Shown here: positions 8,488-18,212 of the stretch, in pieces | How positions within the stretch are numbered: position 1 is the stretch's first letter | How the letters are laid out: the number at the start of each line of letters is the position of its first letter | Source: an uncultured Pelagibacteraceae bacterium | GTDB taxonomy: Bacteria > Pseudomonadota > Alphaproteobacteria > Pelagibacterales > Pelagibacteraceae | Direction: 5' to 3' | DNA length: 64,000 nucleotides | Assembly: GCA_902593845.1 (NCBI GenBank) | Contig: CACJJV010000003.1 | Span: 49,074 to 113,073, forward strand | The notes under the pieces: generated by a model | Database searches by the model: none | Seen by the model: the letters and a program-made list of their open reading frames with translations, nothing else | What the model was told of the DNA's origin: nothing | Translations under genes and position numbers: made by a program

Positions 8488-9485
8488 TAAGAAATTTTAT
8501 GAAGGTGTTCAGCTATATCACACATCCTATTTGAAAAACCCCACTCATTATCATACCACGCTGAGATTTTTCCCATATTCTTACCAACCACATTTGTTAA
8601 ACTTGCATCAATAATTGATGAGGCAGGATTATGATTGAAATCGATTGAAACAAGTTTTTCTTTTGTGATTTCAACAACTTTATTTTTTTTACTAAAATTC
8701 TCAAATGCTGAATTTATTTTTTCAATATTCAAATCTTTTTTCGTACAAAAGACGAGTTCAATTAATGAAACATTCGGGGTTGGTACTCTCATTGCAATAC
8801 CTTCCAGTTTTCCTTTTAGGGAAGGAATTATTTCACCTATAGCTTTAGATGCACCAGTAGAAGTTGGTACGATTGATTGACTAGCAGATCTAGCTCTCCT
8901 AGGATCTTTATGTGAATTATCTAAAATTCTTTGATCGCTCGTGAATGCATGTATGGTTGTCATAAAACCTTTCTCTATTCCAAAATTTTCATTTAAAATG
9001 TGAGCAACTGGCGCCAGGCAATTTGTTGTGCAAGATGCAGCAGAAACAATTTTATCCTCTTTTTTTAATTCAGATTCATTTACTCCAAAGACAATAGTTT
9101 TATCTGCATTTTTACATGGAGCTGAGACAATCACTTTTTTCGCTCCATTATTAATATGTGGTTGTAATTTATCTTTAGAATTAAATTTTCCAGTGCACTC
9201 AAAAACATAATCAACACCATATTTTTTCCAATTAATTTTATTTAAATCTGTTTCTTGACCAAAAGAAATTTTTTTTTTATTTACAATAAGATTATTTTCA
9301 TCATAGCTTATATCAGCTTTAAATTTTCCATGAATTGAGTCATATTTTAAAAGGGTCGAACAAGTTTCAGAATTTGTTCTATTATTAATATGTATAATTT
9401 CTATTTCTTTATTTCCCTCGTAAATTGAGCGAAGAATCATTCTTCCTATTCTCCCCATTCCATTAATACCAATTTTTATTTTCAT
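8487..9485 (-). CDS. gap: Glyceraldehyde-3-phosphate dehydrogenase, type I
   Basis: 332 residues. N-terminal Rossmann motif [10 protein letters not shown] (residues 7-16), catalytic Cys152 in [12 protein letters not shown], general-base His in TIHAFTSDQ, and [12 protein letters not shown] at the end. The residue that normally selects NAD (Asp in the sequence N-D after the second strand) is Asn35 here (HINNRTN), resembling NADP-accepting GapB-type enzymes. Cofactor preference is therefore uncertain. The gene overlaps tkt by 4 bases (ATGA) and pgk by one. In a gene set with ppdK it may work mainly in the gluconeogenic direction (inference). Confidence 0.95.
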   Translation of the reverse strand: MKIKIGINGMGRIGRMILRSIYEGNKEIEIIHINNRTNSETCSTLLKYDSIHGKFKADISYDENNLIVNKKKISFGQETDLNKINWKKYGVDYVFECTGKFNSKDKLQPHINNGAKKVIVSAPCKNADKTIVFGVNESELKKEDKIVSAASCTTNCLAPVAHILNENFGIEKGFMTTIHAFTSDQRILDNSHKDPRRARSASQSIVPTSTGASKAIGEIIPSLKGKLEGIAMRVPTPNVSLIELVFCTKKDLNIEKINSAFENFSKKNKVVEITKEKLVSIDFNHNPASSIIDASLTNVVGKNMGKISAWYDNEWGFSNRMCDIAEHLHKIS

Positions 9486-11416
9486 AATTTTTCTTTGATT
9501 CTTTTTACAATACTTTCGGTATTTAACTTGAAATGGTCATAAATTTTTTTATATGGTGCGCTCTTTCCAAAGTCATTTATTCCAAAATTTAATCCATTTG
9601 TGCCAGTATATTTTTTCCAATAACTCGTTTCAGAGGCCTCTATAGATACTACAAGTTTAGTTTCGCCTAATATTCTTTTTTTATATTCTTCACTTTGATG
9701 ATCAAATAATTTTTGACAAGGCATTGATATGATTTTGGAATAAATACCATCTGTGGCTAATTTATGACCCACATCACTTGCTAAACTTGTTTCAGACCCA
9801 GTTGCTAAAATTGTTACACTTATATTATCATCCCCAGTTCTCAAAACTTCATAAGCACCAAAAGACGATTTATTTTTAAGAGACTTTTCAAATCTAACAG
9901 GATTGACACCTTGTCTAGTTAGCGAAATTACACTAGGAGTATTTTTACTTTCAAGAGCTAATTCCCAACACTCAAAAGTTTCAATGGTGTCTGAAGGTCT
10001 AAAAACGTTTAAATTCGGAATAGATCTTAAACTTGTTAATTGTTCTATTGGCTGATGGGTTGGTCCATCCTCACCTAAGCCGATAGAGTCATGAGTAAAA
10101 ACATAAATAACTTGTTGTTTCATCATCGCTGCTAGTCTGATAGATGGTTTACAATAGTCGCTAAATATTAGAAACGTTCCGCCATAAGGAATTAAGCCAC
10201 TGTGTAATGCTATACCATTCATTATTCCACACATCGCGTGCTCTCTAACTCCATAATGAATATAATTTCCTGAAAAATCCCCTGGTTTGATTATTTTATG
10301 ATCTTTAGTTTTAGTATTATTTGATCCAGCTAAATCAGCTGAACCACCAATTAAGTAAGGAAATTTTGCTATAATGTTCAAAAATATTTCAGATGATTTC
10401 CTTGTAGCAATTGGTTTAGTATTTTTAGTATATTCAACTTTTAGTTTTTCAATTAATTTTTTAAATGAATTTAAATTATTAAAATTCAAAAAGTTTACTT
10501 TATTTTTCTGAGCTTTTTGTGAAGCTTTTTCTCCAATTTTTCTCCATTCACTTAATAATTCAGTCGGAATATTGAATGGCTCATATTTCCATTTTAGTTT
10601 TTTTCTAACCAGTTTTATTTCCTCATCACCTAACGGACTTCCATGAGATGAAGCCTTACCCCCTTTATTTGGAGATCCATAACCGATTGTTGTTTTACAC
10701 GAAATTGCGATAGGTTTTTTTGATTTCTGTGCTTTTTTTAAAGCTTTAGATATTTCTTTAAAATCATGACCATTAATTTTTAAGAAGTCCCATCCGTAGC
10801 TCTTAAATCTTTTTTCGTGATCATCTGAAACAGCTAAGTTAGTAGGACCATCGATTGATATAGAATTATTATCAAATAACAAAATAAGATTCTTTAATTT
10901 TAGATGTCCAGCTAAGCTCAATGACTCGTGACTAATACCCTCCATTAAGCATCCGTCTCCAGCGAGAACGTAAGTTTTATGATTAATCTTTTTTTTCCCT
11001 AATTGTTTTTTTAAAATTTCTTCTGATATTGCAAACCCAACTGCATTTGAGATTCCTTGTCCCAATGGACCTGTAGTGGTTTCAATACCAGTATTTGGAT
11101 GATATTCAGGATGTCCAGCGCATATAGATTCCAATTGTCTAAAATTTTTAATATCATTTAAAGAAACACTTTTGTAACCAGTTAAATAAAGAAGAGAGTA
11201 AAGTAACATTGATCCATGCCCAGCAGAAAGAACAAATCTATCTCTATTAATCCAGCTGGGATTTTTCGGATTAAATTTTAAAAAATCTCTAAAAAGCACT
11301 GTAGCAACATCTGCCATTCCCATTGGCATTCCAGGGTGACCTGAGTTCGCTTTTTGAACAGCATCAATTGAGAGAAATCTAATACAATTAGCTAATTCTT
11401 TATAAAATTTACTCAA
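9482..11416 (-). CDS. tkt: Transketolase
   Basis: 644 residues with the three-domain transketolase layout: [17 protein letters not shown] at the N terminus, the thiamin-diphosphate motif starting GDGCLMEG near residue 153, and the pyrimidine-domain [16 protein letters not shown]. Later, [13 protein letters not shown] and FRPSD are conserved in the family. It transfers two-carbon ketol units in the non-oxidative pentose phosphate pathway. It is the first gene of the leftward run tkt-gap-pgk-fba-thiE-efp-suhB, and its promoter must lie in the 53-bp gap shared with the divergent DUF4164 gene. Confidence 0.96.
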   Translation of the reverse strand: MSKFYKELANCIRFLSIDAVQKANSGHPGMPMGMADVATVLFRDFLKFNPKNPSWINRDRFVLSAGHGSMLLYSLLYLTGYKSVSLNDIKNFRQLESICAGHPEYHPNTGIETTTGPLGQGISNAVGFAISEEILKKQLGKKKINHKTYVLAGDGCLMEGISHESLSLAGHLKLKNLILLFDNNSISIDGPTNLAVSDDHEKRFKSYGWDFLKINGHDFKEISKALKKAQKSKKPIAISCKTTIGYGSPNKGGKASSHGSPLGDEEIKLVRKKLKWKYEPFNIPTELLSEWRKIGEKASQKAQKNKVNFLNFNNLNSFKKLIEKLKVEYTKNTKPIATRKSSEIFLNIIAKFPYLIGGSADLAGSNNTKTKDHKIIKPGDFSGNYIHYGVREHAMCGIMNGIALHSGLIPYGGTFLIFSDYCKPSIRLAAMMKQQVIYVFTHDSIGLGEDGPTHQPIEQLTSLRSIPNLNVFRPSDTIETFECWELALESKNTPSVISLTRQGVNPVRFEKSLKNKSSFGAYEVLRTGDDNISVTILATGSETSLASDVGHKLATDGIYSKIISMPCQKLFDHQSEEYKKRILGETKLVVSIEASETSYWKKYTGTNGLNFGINDFGKSAPYKKIYDHFKLNTESIVKRIKEKL

Positions 11417-11469
11417 ATTTATCCTGTCTAGACTTAGAAGATTCTATTTAATAATATAAACATATATAT

Positions 11470-11793
11470 ATGAATTCTATTCTTGAAAAAGAAAAAAAGC
11501 TAAATTTAGCATTAACGAAACTAAAAAATTTAAACCTAGAAAATCCAGACATAAAAAAAAATATTGAAATTCTTGGAGAACAAAAAAATCAATTAGAAAT
11601 TGAAAAATCTGAAATAGAGAAAAAATACCAAACTTTAGTAGATGAGCATGAAAATTTATCGAGAAAGTTAGAAGAATTGCAAAATAGAGAAAAAATTGAA
11701 GAAAAAAAAAGATTAGAATTTTCAGAAAAAATAGATGAATTAAATCAAGAAACTAATACTTTAATGGATGAAATCGATAAATGGCAAACGTAA
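11470..11793 (+). CDS. DUF4164-like coiled-coil protein upstream of zapA
   Basis: 107 residues, nearly all charged heptad-type sequence (Leu/Ile with Glu/Lys), no membrane segment and no Cys or Trp until the end, so a single long coiled coil is expected. In alphaproteobacteria a small coiled-coil protein of family DUF4164 precedes zapA, and this one overlaps zapA by 13 bases. The family assignment rests on position and coiled-coil character rather than a diagnostic motif. A link to Z-ring assembly is a guess from context. Confidence 0.65.
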   Translation: MNSILEKEKKLNLALTKLKNLNLENPDIKKNIEILGEQKNQLEIEKSEIEKKYQTLVDEHENLSRKLEELQNREKIEEKKRLEFSEKIDELNQETNTLMDEIDKWQT

Positions 11794-12227
11794 CTATAAA
11801 ATTCAATGGCAAAGAGTTTTTGTTGTCATGTGACGATGGACAAGAAGAACATCTTGAAGAATTATTAATACAAATCAATCAAAAGTTTAATGATTTAAAA
11901 AATGATTTAGGAAATATTGGTGAAAATAAACTTTTATTGATTACTGCAGTAAAAGTAATGGATGAATACCATGAAACCAAAAAAAAAGTTGTGCAGAAAA
12001 AGACAGAATTAAAAGAGCTCTCAAATAAATTTAGAGAGTTAAAATCATTAGTTTATGAATATAAAGATAGAAAAGAGGAAGAAATTAAAAATTTGAGTAA
12101 AAATCAAATAGAATTAAAAGATGAAATTGAGCAGAATCAAAAACATTATGAAAAGTTAATTGATGCAGCTGCTGATGAGATTTCAAATTTTGTTGAAAAA
12201 GCAAATATAGATAAAATATCTCAATAG
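11781..12227 (+). CDS. zapA: Cell division protein ZapA
   Basis: 148 residues. The first ~90 hold the ZapA domain (VTIKFNGKEFLLSCDDGQEE, then LLITAVKVMDEYHE), followed by a long coiled coil that reaches the C terminus. ZapA binds FtsZ and cross-links its filaments at mid-cell. It is longer than the E. coli protein (109 residues) because of the extended coil, as in other alphaproteobacteria. The next gene starts 6 bases downstream, leaving no room for the 6S RNA that usually lies between zapA and the cyclo-ligase gene. Confidence 0.85.
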   Translation: MANVTIKFNGKEFLLSCDDGQEEHLEELLIQINQKFNDLKNDLGNIGENKLLLITAVKVMDEYHETKKKVVQKKTELKELSNKFRELKSLVYEYKDRKEEEIKNLSKNQIELKDEIEQNQKHYEKLIDAAADEISNFVEKANIDKISQ

Positions 12228-12233
12228 AACTTT

Positions 12234-12767
12234 GTGAATAAATCTCAAATTAGAAAAAAAATATTAAAAATAAGAAAACAAAAAAGAATTAAAAAATTCA
12301 CTTTTAATTTTGATTTAATTTTGAAAATTTTAAAAAAAAAAAAAGTTCTGGGTAAAATAATTGGTGGTTATTACCCATATAATTATGAATTAGATATTTT
12401 GCAAATCTTAGAAAAACTTGAAAAAAGAAAATTTATTGTAACATTACCCAGAATAAAGAAAAATTCACAAATGAGCTTTTACCAATGGTCAACAAATGAT
12501 CCTTTGGCTATAAATAAATTTGGAATACCAGAACCAATTTCAAAAATGGTAAAATATCCAGATGTTTTGTTAGTGCCCATTGTAGCATTTGATAAAAATT
12601 TTAATAGGATTGGCTACGGCGGAGGATTTTATGATAGGTATATTAAGAAAGTTAGAAAACGAAAAAAAATTTTAACAATTGGATTTGCCTACTCTTTTCA
12701 AAAAGTAAAAAAAATACCAACTAATAGTTATGATATTGGTTTAGATTTTATTATAACAAATGAATAA
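12234..12767 (+). CDS. fau: 5-formyltetrahydrofolate cyclo-ligase
   Basis: 177 residues beginning at a GTG. Signature parts: a basic N terminus, IIGGYYPYNYELDI, VTLPRIKKNSQMSFY, the folate-site segment FGIPEP, and VPIVAFDKNFNRIGYGGGFYDRY near residues 120-142. It turns 5-formyl-THF into methenyl-THF with ATP. A 13-A run at 12332-12344 lies inside the reading frame and encodes four Lys. Position after zapA is the conserved order. Confidence 0.92.
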   Translation: MNKSQIRKKILKIRKQKRIKKFTFNFDLILKILKKKKVLGKIIGGYYPYNYELDILQILEKLEKRKFIVTLPRIKKNSQMSFYQWSTNDPLAINKFGIPEPISKMVKYPDVLLVPIVAFDKNFNRIGYGGGFYDRYIKKVRKRKKILTIGFAYSFQKVKKIPTNSYDIGLDFIITNE

Positions 12768-12773
12768 TTTTTT

Positions 12774-13577
12774 ATGAAAATTTTATTTTTAGGTGATGTT
12801 GTTGGATTGTCAGGATGTAGAAAGATAACTAATGATTTATTAGATCAGATTCAAAAAAATAATATCGATTTTGTAATTATTAATGCTGAGAATGCTGATG
12901 ATACCGGTGTTGGTTTAACAAAAGAAATTTGTCAAAATTTCTTTGAGAATGGAGTTGATGTTATTACAACTGGAAACCATGTTTGGGATCAAAAAGACAT
13001 AATGAATTTTATCGATAAGGAGAATAGATTATTAAGACCCAAAAATTTATTTGAACCTGCTCCTGGTAGAGGATTTGAGATTTATAAATCAAAAAAAAAT
13101 TACAAGGTGGGAGTTTTAAATTTAATGGGAAATGTTTTTATGAAAAAGTGTGATGATGTTTTTAAAATTTCAAAAGATTTTTTAGAAAAATATAATTTAA
13201 AAAAAGATTATGATTTCCTGATTGTTGATTTCCATGGAGAAATAACAAGTGAAAAAAATGCTATCGGTCATTATTTTGATGGAAAAGCAACACTCGTTAT
13301 TGGAACTCACACTCATATACCCACTAATGATGCAAGAATTTTAAAAAATGGCACTGCTTATCAAACAGACGCGGGAATGTGTGGAGATTATGACTCAGTT
13401 ATAGGTATGAATAAAGATAATTCTATTAATAGATTCATGAAAAAGGATTCAACTAAACATTTTCCAGCTGATGGAGAAGCTTCATTGAGTGGAGTTATAG
13501 TAAATTGTAATTTAGAAACTGGCTTAGCAGATAGTATCGATAGTTATATATTTGGAGGTCTTTTAAAAAATACTTAA
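12774..13577 (+). CDS. ymdB: YmdB-like metallophosphoesterase (TIGR00282 family)
   Basis: 267 residues. Metal-ligand motifs are clear: ILFLGDVVG at residues 3-11, NAENADDTG near 40-48, TTGNHVWD, VDFHGEITSEK, and GTHTHIPT. This family contains 2',3'-cyclic nucleotide phosphodiesterases related to Bacillus YmdB and PDE from Deinococcus. It starts 6 bases after the cyclo-ligase gene and ends 6 bases before yebC, so the three are co-transcribed. Confidence 0.9.
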   Translation: MKILFLGDVVGLSGCRKITNDLLDQIQKNNIDFVIINAENADDTGVGLTKEICQNFFENGVDVITTGNHVWDQKDIMNFIDKENRLLRPKNLFEPAPGRGFEIYKSKKNYKVGVLNLMGNVFMKKCDDVFKISKDFLEKYNLKKDYDFLIVDFHGEITSEKNAIGHYFDGKATLVIGTHTHIPTNDARILKNGTAYQTDAGMCGDYDSVIGMNKDNSINRFMKKDSTKHFPADGEASLSGVIVNCNLETGLADSIDSYIFGGLLKNT

Positions 13578-13583
13578 TTTTTT

Positions 13584-14306
13584 ATGGCAGGACATTCTCA
13601 TTGGGCAGGTATAAAACACAAAAAAGGTAAAGCTGATAAAGAAAGATCGAAAATTTTTTCTAAGCTATCTAAAGAGATTACCGTTGCAGCTAAGTTAGGT
13701 GATAAAGATCCAGCTATGAACCCGAGATTACGTTCTGCTGTTCAAGCTGCTAGGTCAGCAAATATGCCTAAAGACAATATAGCGAGAGCTATAGATAAGT
13801 CTTCAATTAGCAATCAGTCAAATTTTGAAAATTTGAGATATGAAGGTTTTGGACCCGAAAGAGTTGCTGTTATAGTTGAGACTTTAACTGATAATAAAAA
13901 TAGAACTGCTTCGAATATAAGAACAATTTTTCAAAAATCAGGAGGAAGTTTGGGAACTCAAGGTTCAGCATCACATAATTTTTCTCAATTAGGAGTAATT
14001 AAAATTGAAAAAAATGAAATTTCGGATGAAGATATATTAGAACTTGCTATTGAGGCTGGTGCAAATGAGTGTAAATCAGATAAAGAATTTCATGAGATAC
14101 AGTGTTCAATAAATGATATTTACAATGTTAAAAAAGAGCTGGAGAAAAAAATAAGTAATTTTATTTCGACAGGAATAGAGTGGGTGCCTCTAAACGCAGT
14201 TGAAATTTCAGAGGAAAAAAAAAAGGAGCTAATTAGTTTTTTTGAAATATTGGAAGATGATGATGACGTGCAAAATATTTATTCAAATGCTAAATTTTTA
14301 ATCTAA
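13584..14306 (+). CDS. yebC: YebC/PmpR family protein
   Basis: 240 residues. It opens with AGHSHWAGIKHKKGKADKER and carries RSANMPKDNIARAIDKSS and the family's GPERVAVIVETLTDNKNRT, all diagnostic. Family members act as DNA-binding regulators or, in newer work, as ribosome-associated factors that relieve stalling at proline runs. In many proteobacteria yebC precedes ruvC-ruvA-ruvB; here it precedes a RuvC-like gene by 9 bases and ruvAB do not follow. Confidence 0.94.
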   Translation: MAGHSHWAGIKHKKGKADKERSKIFSKLSKEITVAAKLGDKDPAMNPRLRSAVQAARSANMPKDNIARAIDKSSISNQSNFENLRYEGFGPERVAVIVETLTDNKNRTASNIRTIFQKSGGSLGTQGSASHNFSQLGVIKIEKNEISDEDILELAIEAGANECKSDKEFHEIQCSINDIYNVKKELEKKISNFISTGIEWVPLNAVEISEEKKKELISFFEILEDDDDVQNIYSNAKFLI

Positions 14307-14315
14307 ATATAGAAT

Positions 14316-14807
14316 ATGCTTATAATTGGTATAGATCCAGGTATTTCGGGCTCAATTTGTTTTTTTAAAGATGGAAGAATTCTTGAAGTAATTGAAATGC
14401 CAGTCATGACAGAGGGAAAAAAAAATAAAAAACAAGTTAATGGTGCCCAAATTTATAACGAATTTTTAAAAAGAATTAATAAAAAAGAGGATGAAATTAG
14501 AGTTGTGATAGAACAAGTTTCTGCAATGCCAGGACAAGGCGTAACTAGTATGTTTAATTTTGGTCAGTCTTTTGGGATTTTAAAAGGGATATGTTCTGCA
14601 ATGCAATTGCCAATGTTTTTTGTAAGACCAGCTAAATGGAAAAAATATTTTAATTTAATTAATTCTCAAAAAGATGCTAGTAGAACAAGAGCAATTGAAA
14701 TATTTCCTTATTTCTCAACACAACTTTCAAAAAAAAAAGACTCTAACAAAGCTGATGCTATTCTAATTGCGAGTTTTTACTATGAAACTCACCAAAAAGA
14801 GGATTAA
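14316..14807 (+). CDS. ruvC: RuvC-like Holliday junction endonuclease, phage-type variant
   Basis: 163 residues with an RNase H-like fold. Candidate acidic active-site residues are Asp7 (IGIDPGISG), Glu66 (VVIEQVSAMPGQG), Asp142 and Asp147 (KKDSNKADAILIA). The motif AMPGQGVTSMFNFGQSFG and the W in RPAKWKKYF resemble resolvases of phages and plasmids more than canonical RuvC, whose equivalent segment differs. It holds the normal ruvC place after yebC, so it is probably this organism's RuvC or its replacement. The gene symbol reflects position and activity class, not proof of orthology. Confidence 0.75.
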   Translation: MLIIGIDPGISGSICFFKDGRILEVIEMPVMTEGKKNKKQVNGAQIYNEFLKRINKKEDEIRVVIEQVSAMPGQGVTSMFNFGQSFGILKGICSAMQLPMFFVRPAKWKKYFNLINSQKDASRTRAIEIFPYFSTQLSKKKDSNKADAILIASFYYETHQKED

Positions 14808-14809
14808 TC

Positions 14810-14828
14810 TTTGACTTTTGAAGTCAAA
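14810..14828 (+). promoter_or_regulatory. Inverted repeat ahead of tolQ
   Basis: An 8-bp perfect inverted repeat, TTTGACTT / AAGTCAAA, with a 3-base loop lies just behind the ruvC-like stop and 32 bases before tolQ. There is no T run after it, so an intrinsic terminator is unlikely. A second short palindrome (CACA/TGTG) follows around 14836-14849. The 52-base gap probably holds the tol-pal control region. Confidence 0.4.
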
Positions 14829-14859
14829 TTCATGACACATTTAAGTGTGAGAAGATCTT

Positions 14860-15534
14860 ATGGAAGCTGATATTTCATCCCAAGCAGTAGGACTTGCATC
14901 AAGCGCTGACTTTTCGCTTATGAACTTATTTATAAGAGCTGATATAATTGTAAAATCAGTCATTATTATTCTAATTGCATGCTCAGTTTATTCATGGGCG
15001 GTAATCTTTGAAAAATTTAAATTATTTAAAAAAATAAATCAAAGTTCAGAAGAATTCGAAACTAAGTTTTGGAATTCAAAATCTGCAGAGTCTTTTTACA
15101 ACAATCTTCCGGGAAATATAAATGACCCAATGGCACTTATTTTTAAAGACGCTATGCAAAATCTTCTTAAAAGAAGATCTAAAACAGATTTGAATGCTAG
15201 AATGACTTCAATGTTAGAAACTGGGATAGAAAAACAAATGTCTAAAATTACAAAGGGATTTACTTTTTTAGCAACTGTTGGATCAACGGCACCCTTTATA
15301 GGATTATTTGGGACTGTTTGGGGTATAATGAATTCTTTTCAATCTATTGCAATTTCAAGGAATACAAGTTTAGCAATTGTAGCACCTGGAATTGCAGAAG
15401 CTCTTTTTGCTACTGCATTAGGTTTATTGGCAGCTATTCCCGCGGTAATCGCATACAATAAATTTAATAATGACTCTTTGAAATATTCGCAAAAGCTAGA
15501 AAACTTTTCTAAAAGATTTTTAACTATTATCTAG
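14860..15534 (+). CDS. tolQ: Tol-Pal system protein TolQ
   Basis: 224 residues, MotA/TolQ/ExbB family. It has an N-terminal membrane segment near 28-48 (IVKSVIIILIACSVYSWAVIF), a cytoplasmic loop, and two further segments near 136-155 and 170-195 with GSTAPFIGLFGTVWGIMNSF and LAIVAPGIAEALFATALGLLAAIPAV, which line the proton channel. With TolR it forms the energised inner-membrane motor of the Tol-Pal complex, used for outer-membrane constriction at division. tolR follows after one base. Confidence 0.95.
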   Translation: MEADISSQAVGLASSADFSLMNLFIRADIIVKSVIIILIACSVYSWAVIFEKFKLFKKINQSSEEFETKFWNSKSAESFYNNLPGNINDPMALIFKDAMQNLLKRRSKTDLNARMTSMLETGIEKQMSKITKGFTFLATVGSTAPFIGLFGTVWGIMNSFQSIAISRNTSLAIVAPGIAEALFATALGLLAAIPAVIAYNKFNNDSLKYSQKLENFSKRFLTII

Positions 15535-15535
15535 A

Positions 15536-15952
15536 ATGGCATTCAAGTTTAATCGCTCATCAAAAGAACCAATGAGTGAAATAAATGTGACACCATTTGT
15601 AGATGTAATGTTGGTCTTACTAATTATTTTCATGGTAACTGCACCTTTATTAACAGTAGGAGTTCAGGTTGATTTACCAGAAAGTTCAGCAGACTCCCTT
15701 CCTGAAGAACAAGAACCTTTAACTTTAACAATAAATTCAAAAGGTGAAATTTTTATTCAAGAGTCAAAAGTTGAATATGAAAAAATCATTGCAAAAGTGT
15801 TAGCGGTCTCAAAAAATCGGACTGATACAAGAATTTATGTCAGAGGGGATAAAACTATTAATTACGGTAGAGTGCTTGAAATTATGGGGTTACTCTCAGG
15901 TTCAGGATTTACAAAAGTAGCTTTAATTTCAGAACCATACAAAGAAAGGTAA
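15536..15952 (+). CDS. tolR: Tol-Pal system protein TolR
   Basis: 138 residues, ExbD/TolR family. A cytoplasmic stretch with MSEINVTPFVDVMLVLLIIFMVTAPLL carries the proton-relay Asp (in FVDVMLVLLIIF) inside the single membrane segment. The periplasmic domain follows, ending with YGRVLEIMGLLSGSGFTKVALISEP, which matches the family's C-terminal region. It pairs with TolQ (one base upstream) and TolA (7 bases downstream). Confidence 0.95.
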   Translation: MAFKFNRSSKEPMSEINVTPFVDVMLVLLIIFMVTAPLLTVGVQVDLPESSADSLPEEQEPLTLTINSKGEIFIQESKVEYEKIIAKVLAVSKNRTDTRIYVRGDKTINYGRVLEIMGLLSGSGFTKVALISEPYKER

Positions 15953-15959
15953 TTTTTTT

Positions 15960-16769
15960 GTGAATAGGAGTATTGTAATTTCATCTGTTTTACACCTATT
16001 TGTTATTTTTTTAACGGCAATGAGTCTTCCCTTTTTAGCAAAAAAACCAATTGATCTTCCTCCAATCGTTTCAGTAGAATTAATTCAAATAACTGAAAAA
16101 ACAAATATTCCATTTGCACCTAAAGCAAAAAAAATAATTGAAAAAGTAAAAGAAAAAGAAAAAAAATTAGTATCAGAACAAGCTCCACCTAAAAAAGTTA
16201 AGAAAATCAAGCCCGATGCTGTCCCAATGCCAGAGGACAAAGTAAAGAAAGTTGAAAAAATAAAAGAGGATAAACAAAACCCTGAAAAAGTTGACAATGA
16301 AGTAAAGCAAGTTTCTGAATTTGAAAAGGAGGAATTATTTGATCCAAATAATATTGCTGCTTTGATTGATAAATCTAAAGAAAGTAAAGCAGAGACTTTA
16401 AAGAAAAATCCAGATTTAAGCCAAGACCAAAATAAAAATTTTGAGAATACAGGGCTATCATTAAGTGAGGAAGATGCATTAAAAGCACAAATTTTTGGTT
16501 GTTGGAGTATTCCACTTGGACTACCATATAATGAAAATTTACTTGTCAGAATAAAACTTGAATTAAAACCAGATGGGTCGGTAATTAAGTCAGAAATTTT
16601 AGACCATGCTAGAATGAATAAGCCAGGACAAGGATTTTATAAAGTATTAGCAGAAAGTGCTTTAAGAGCTATTAAATTGTGTCAGCCTTTAAGAGTTCCT
16701 AGCACTGGTTATGAAAGATGGAAAGAATTACAGTTAAATTTTGATGCAAGAGAAATGCTAGAAGGTTAA
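15960..16769 (+). CDS. tolA: Tol-Pal system protein TolA
   Basis: 269 residues starting at GTG. An N-terminal membrane segment (about 5-25, [21 protein letters not shown], with the Ser-x3-His type motif seen in TolA/TonB anchors) is followed by a Lys/Glu/Pro-rich linker (about 50-150) and a compact C-terminal domain from about 178. The latter begins [10 protein letters not shown] and contains [13 protein letters not shown], as in TolA domain III. It reaches across the periplasm to TolB and Pal. The linker is shorter than in E. coli (421 residues in total). Confidence 0.9.
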   Translation: MNRSIVISSVLHLFVIFLTAMSLPFLAKKPIDLPPIVSVELIQITEKTNIPFAPKAKKIIEKVKEKEKKLVSEQAPPKKVKKIKPDAVPMPEDKVKKVEKIKEDKQNPEKVDNEVKQVSEFEKEELFDPNNIAALIDKSKESKAETLKKNPDLSQDQNKNFENTGLSLSEEDALKAQIFGCWSIPLGLPYNENLLVRIKLELKPDGSVIKSEILDHARMNKPGQGFYKVLAESALRAIKLCQPLRVPSTGYERWKELQLNFDAREMLEG

Positions 16770-16785
16770 TATAATCTATAAAAAA

Positions 16786-18126
16786 ATGAAAAATTTTTTA
16801 ATAACTTTAATTATAATTTTAATACCAGTAAAATCGTTTGGTTTAATTGAAGTTGATATAACAAGGGGTAATCTAAACCCATTACCTATTGCAGTTTCTC
16901 CACTGTCTATAGATGAGGAATCAAGAAAAAATTTTGAAAATATTTTAAAAAAGAAAAATATCGGTTCTGAAATATCTTCCATTGTAGAAAATAATTTAAA
17001 GGTATCAGGATTATTTAATCCATTGAATAAAGATGCTTTTTTGCAAGAACCAGCTATTGCAAATTTAAAACCAAGATTTGAAGATTGGAACTTAATTAAA
17101 GCTCAGGCTTTGATCACTGGAAAAGTTAGTAATGTGGAGGAAAAACTAAGAGTAGAATTTAGATTGTGGGATGTGCTTGCAGGTAAAGAGATGATGGCGC
17201 TAGCTTTTACAACTGTTCCAAATAATTGGAGACGTGTTGGTCATATAATTACAGATAAAGTTTATGAGAGATTAACTGGTGAAAAGGGTTATTTTGATAC
17301 AAGAATAATATATGTTGCAGAAGAGGGACCTAAAACCCAAAGAGTAAAAAAATTAGCTATCATGGATCAAGATGGTGCTAACAATAAATTTTTAACATTA
17401 GGAAATGAACTTGTTTTAACTCCAAGATTTAATCCAACTAGTCAAATGGTAACTTATCTTTCATATTTTAGAAATTTACCAAGAGTTTATTTGCTGGACA
17501 TTGAAACAGGAACTCAAGAAGTTGTAGGAGATTTTCCTGGTATGACTTTTGCACCAAGATTTTCACCAGATGGAAAAAAAATAATTATGAGTTTTGCTAA
17601 GGATGGTAATTCTGAAATTTACACAATGGATTTAGAAAATAGAATAGTTGAAAAAATTACCAATCATCCATCTATAGATACATCACCTTCATATTCTCCA
17701 GATGGAAAATTTATTTCTTTCAACTCTGACAGAAGTGGTTATCAACAAATTTACGTAATGAAGAGTGATGGAAGTAATGTTAAAAGAATATCTTTTGGTA
17801 AAGGAATTTATGGTACTCCAGTTTGGTCTCCAAGAGGTGATCTAATCGCATTTACAAAATTACATAAAGGCAAATTTTATATAGGAGTAATGAGAACTGA
17901 TGGAAGTGGTGAAAGATTATTAACTGAAAATTTCTATCAAGAAGCTCCATCCTGGTCACCCAATGGGAGAGTTCTAATTTTTTATAGGGAGACAAAAACA
18001 GACTCTAAAGGAAAGGGTTTTTCTGCAAAATTATGGTCTATAGATTTAACAGGCTATAATGAGAGACAAGTTCCTACTCCAACTGATGGATCAGACCCAT
18101 CATGGTCATCTTTATTAAGTAATTGA
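16786..18126 (+). CDS. tolB: Tol-Pal system beta-propeller protein TolB
   Basis: 446 residues with an N-terminal signal peptide ([19 protein letters not shown]). An alpha/beta domain to about 165 is followed by WD40-like PD40 repeats, visible as recurring [28 protein letters not shown] and [10 protein letters not shown]. It works in the periplasm between TolA and Pal. The gene lies 16 bases after tolA, and an 86-base gap separates it from pal. Confidence 0.95.
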   Translation: MKNFLITLIIILIPVKSFGLIEVDITRGNLNPLPIAVSPLSIDEESRKNFENILKKKNIGSEISSIVENNLKVSGLFNPLNKDAFLQEPAIANLKPRFEDWNLIKAQALITGKVSNVEEKLRVEFRLWDVLAGKEMMALAFTTVPNNWRRVGHIITDKVYERLTGEKGYFDTRIIYVAEEGPKTQRVKKLAIMDQDGANNKFLTLGNELVLTPRFNPTSQMVTYLSYFRNLPRVYLLDIETGTQEVVGDFPGMTFAPRFSPDGKKIIMSFAKDGNSEIYTMDLENRIVEKITNHPSIDTSPSYSPDGKFISFNSDRSGYQQIYVMKSDGSNVKRISFGKGIYGTPVWSPRGDLIAFTKLHKGKFYIGVMRTDGSGERLLTENFYQEAPSWSPNGRVLIFYRETKTDSKGKGFSAKLWSIDLTGYNERQVPTPTDGSDPSWSSLLSN

Positions 18127-18212
18127 TAATTAATTCGCTTGATTTTTAGCCTTGAAAGATCTAATTAGTTGTGAAAAACTAAGACTAAAGAAATATTGAT
18201 CAAGGAGTAATA

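Noticed and set aside
11470..12227. Coiled-coil pair DUF4164/zapA as a novel cytoskeletal system
   Set aside because: The gene pair and order are ordinary for alphaproteobacteria.
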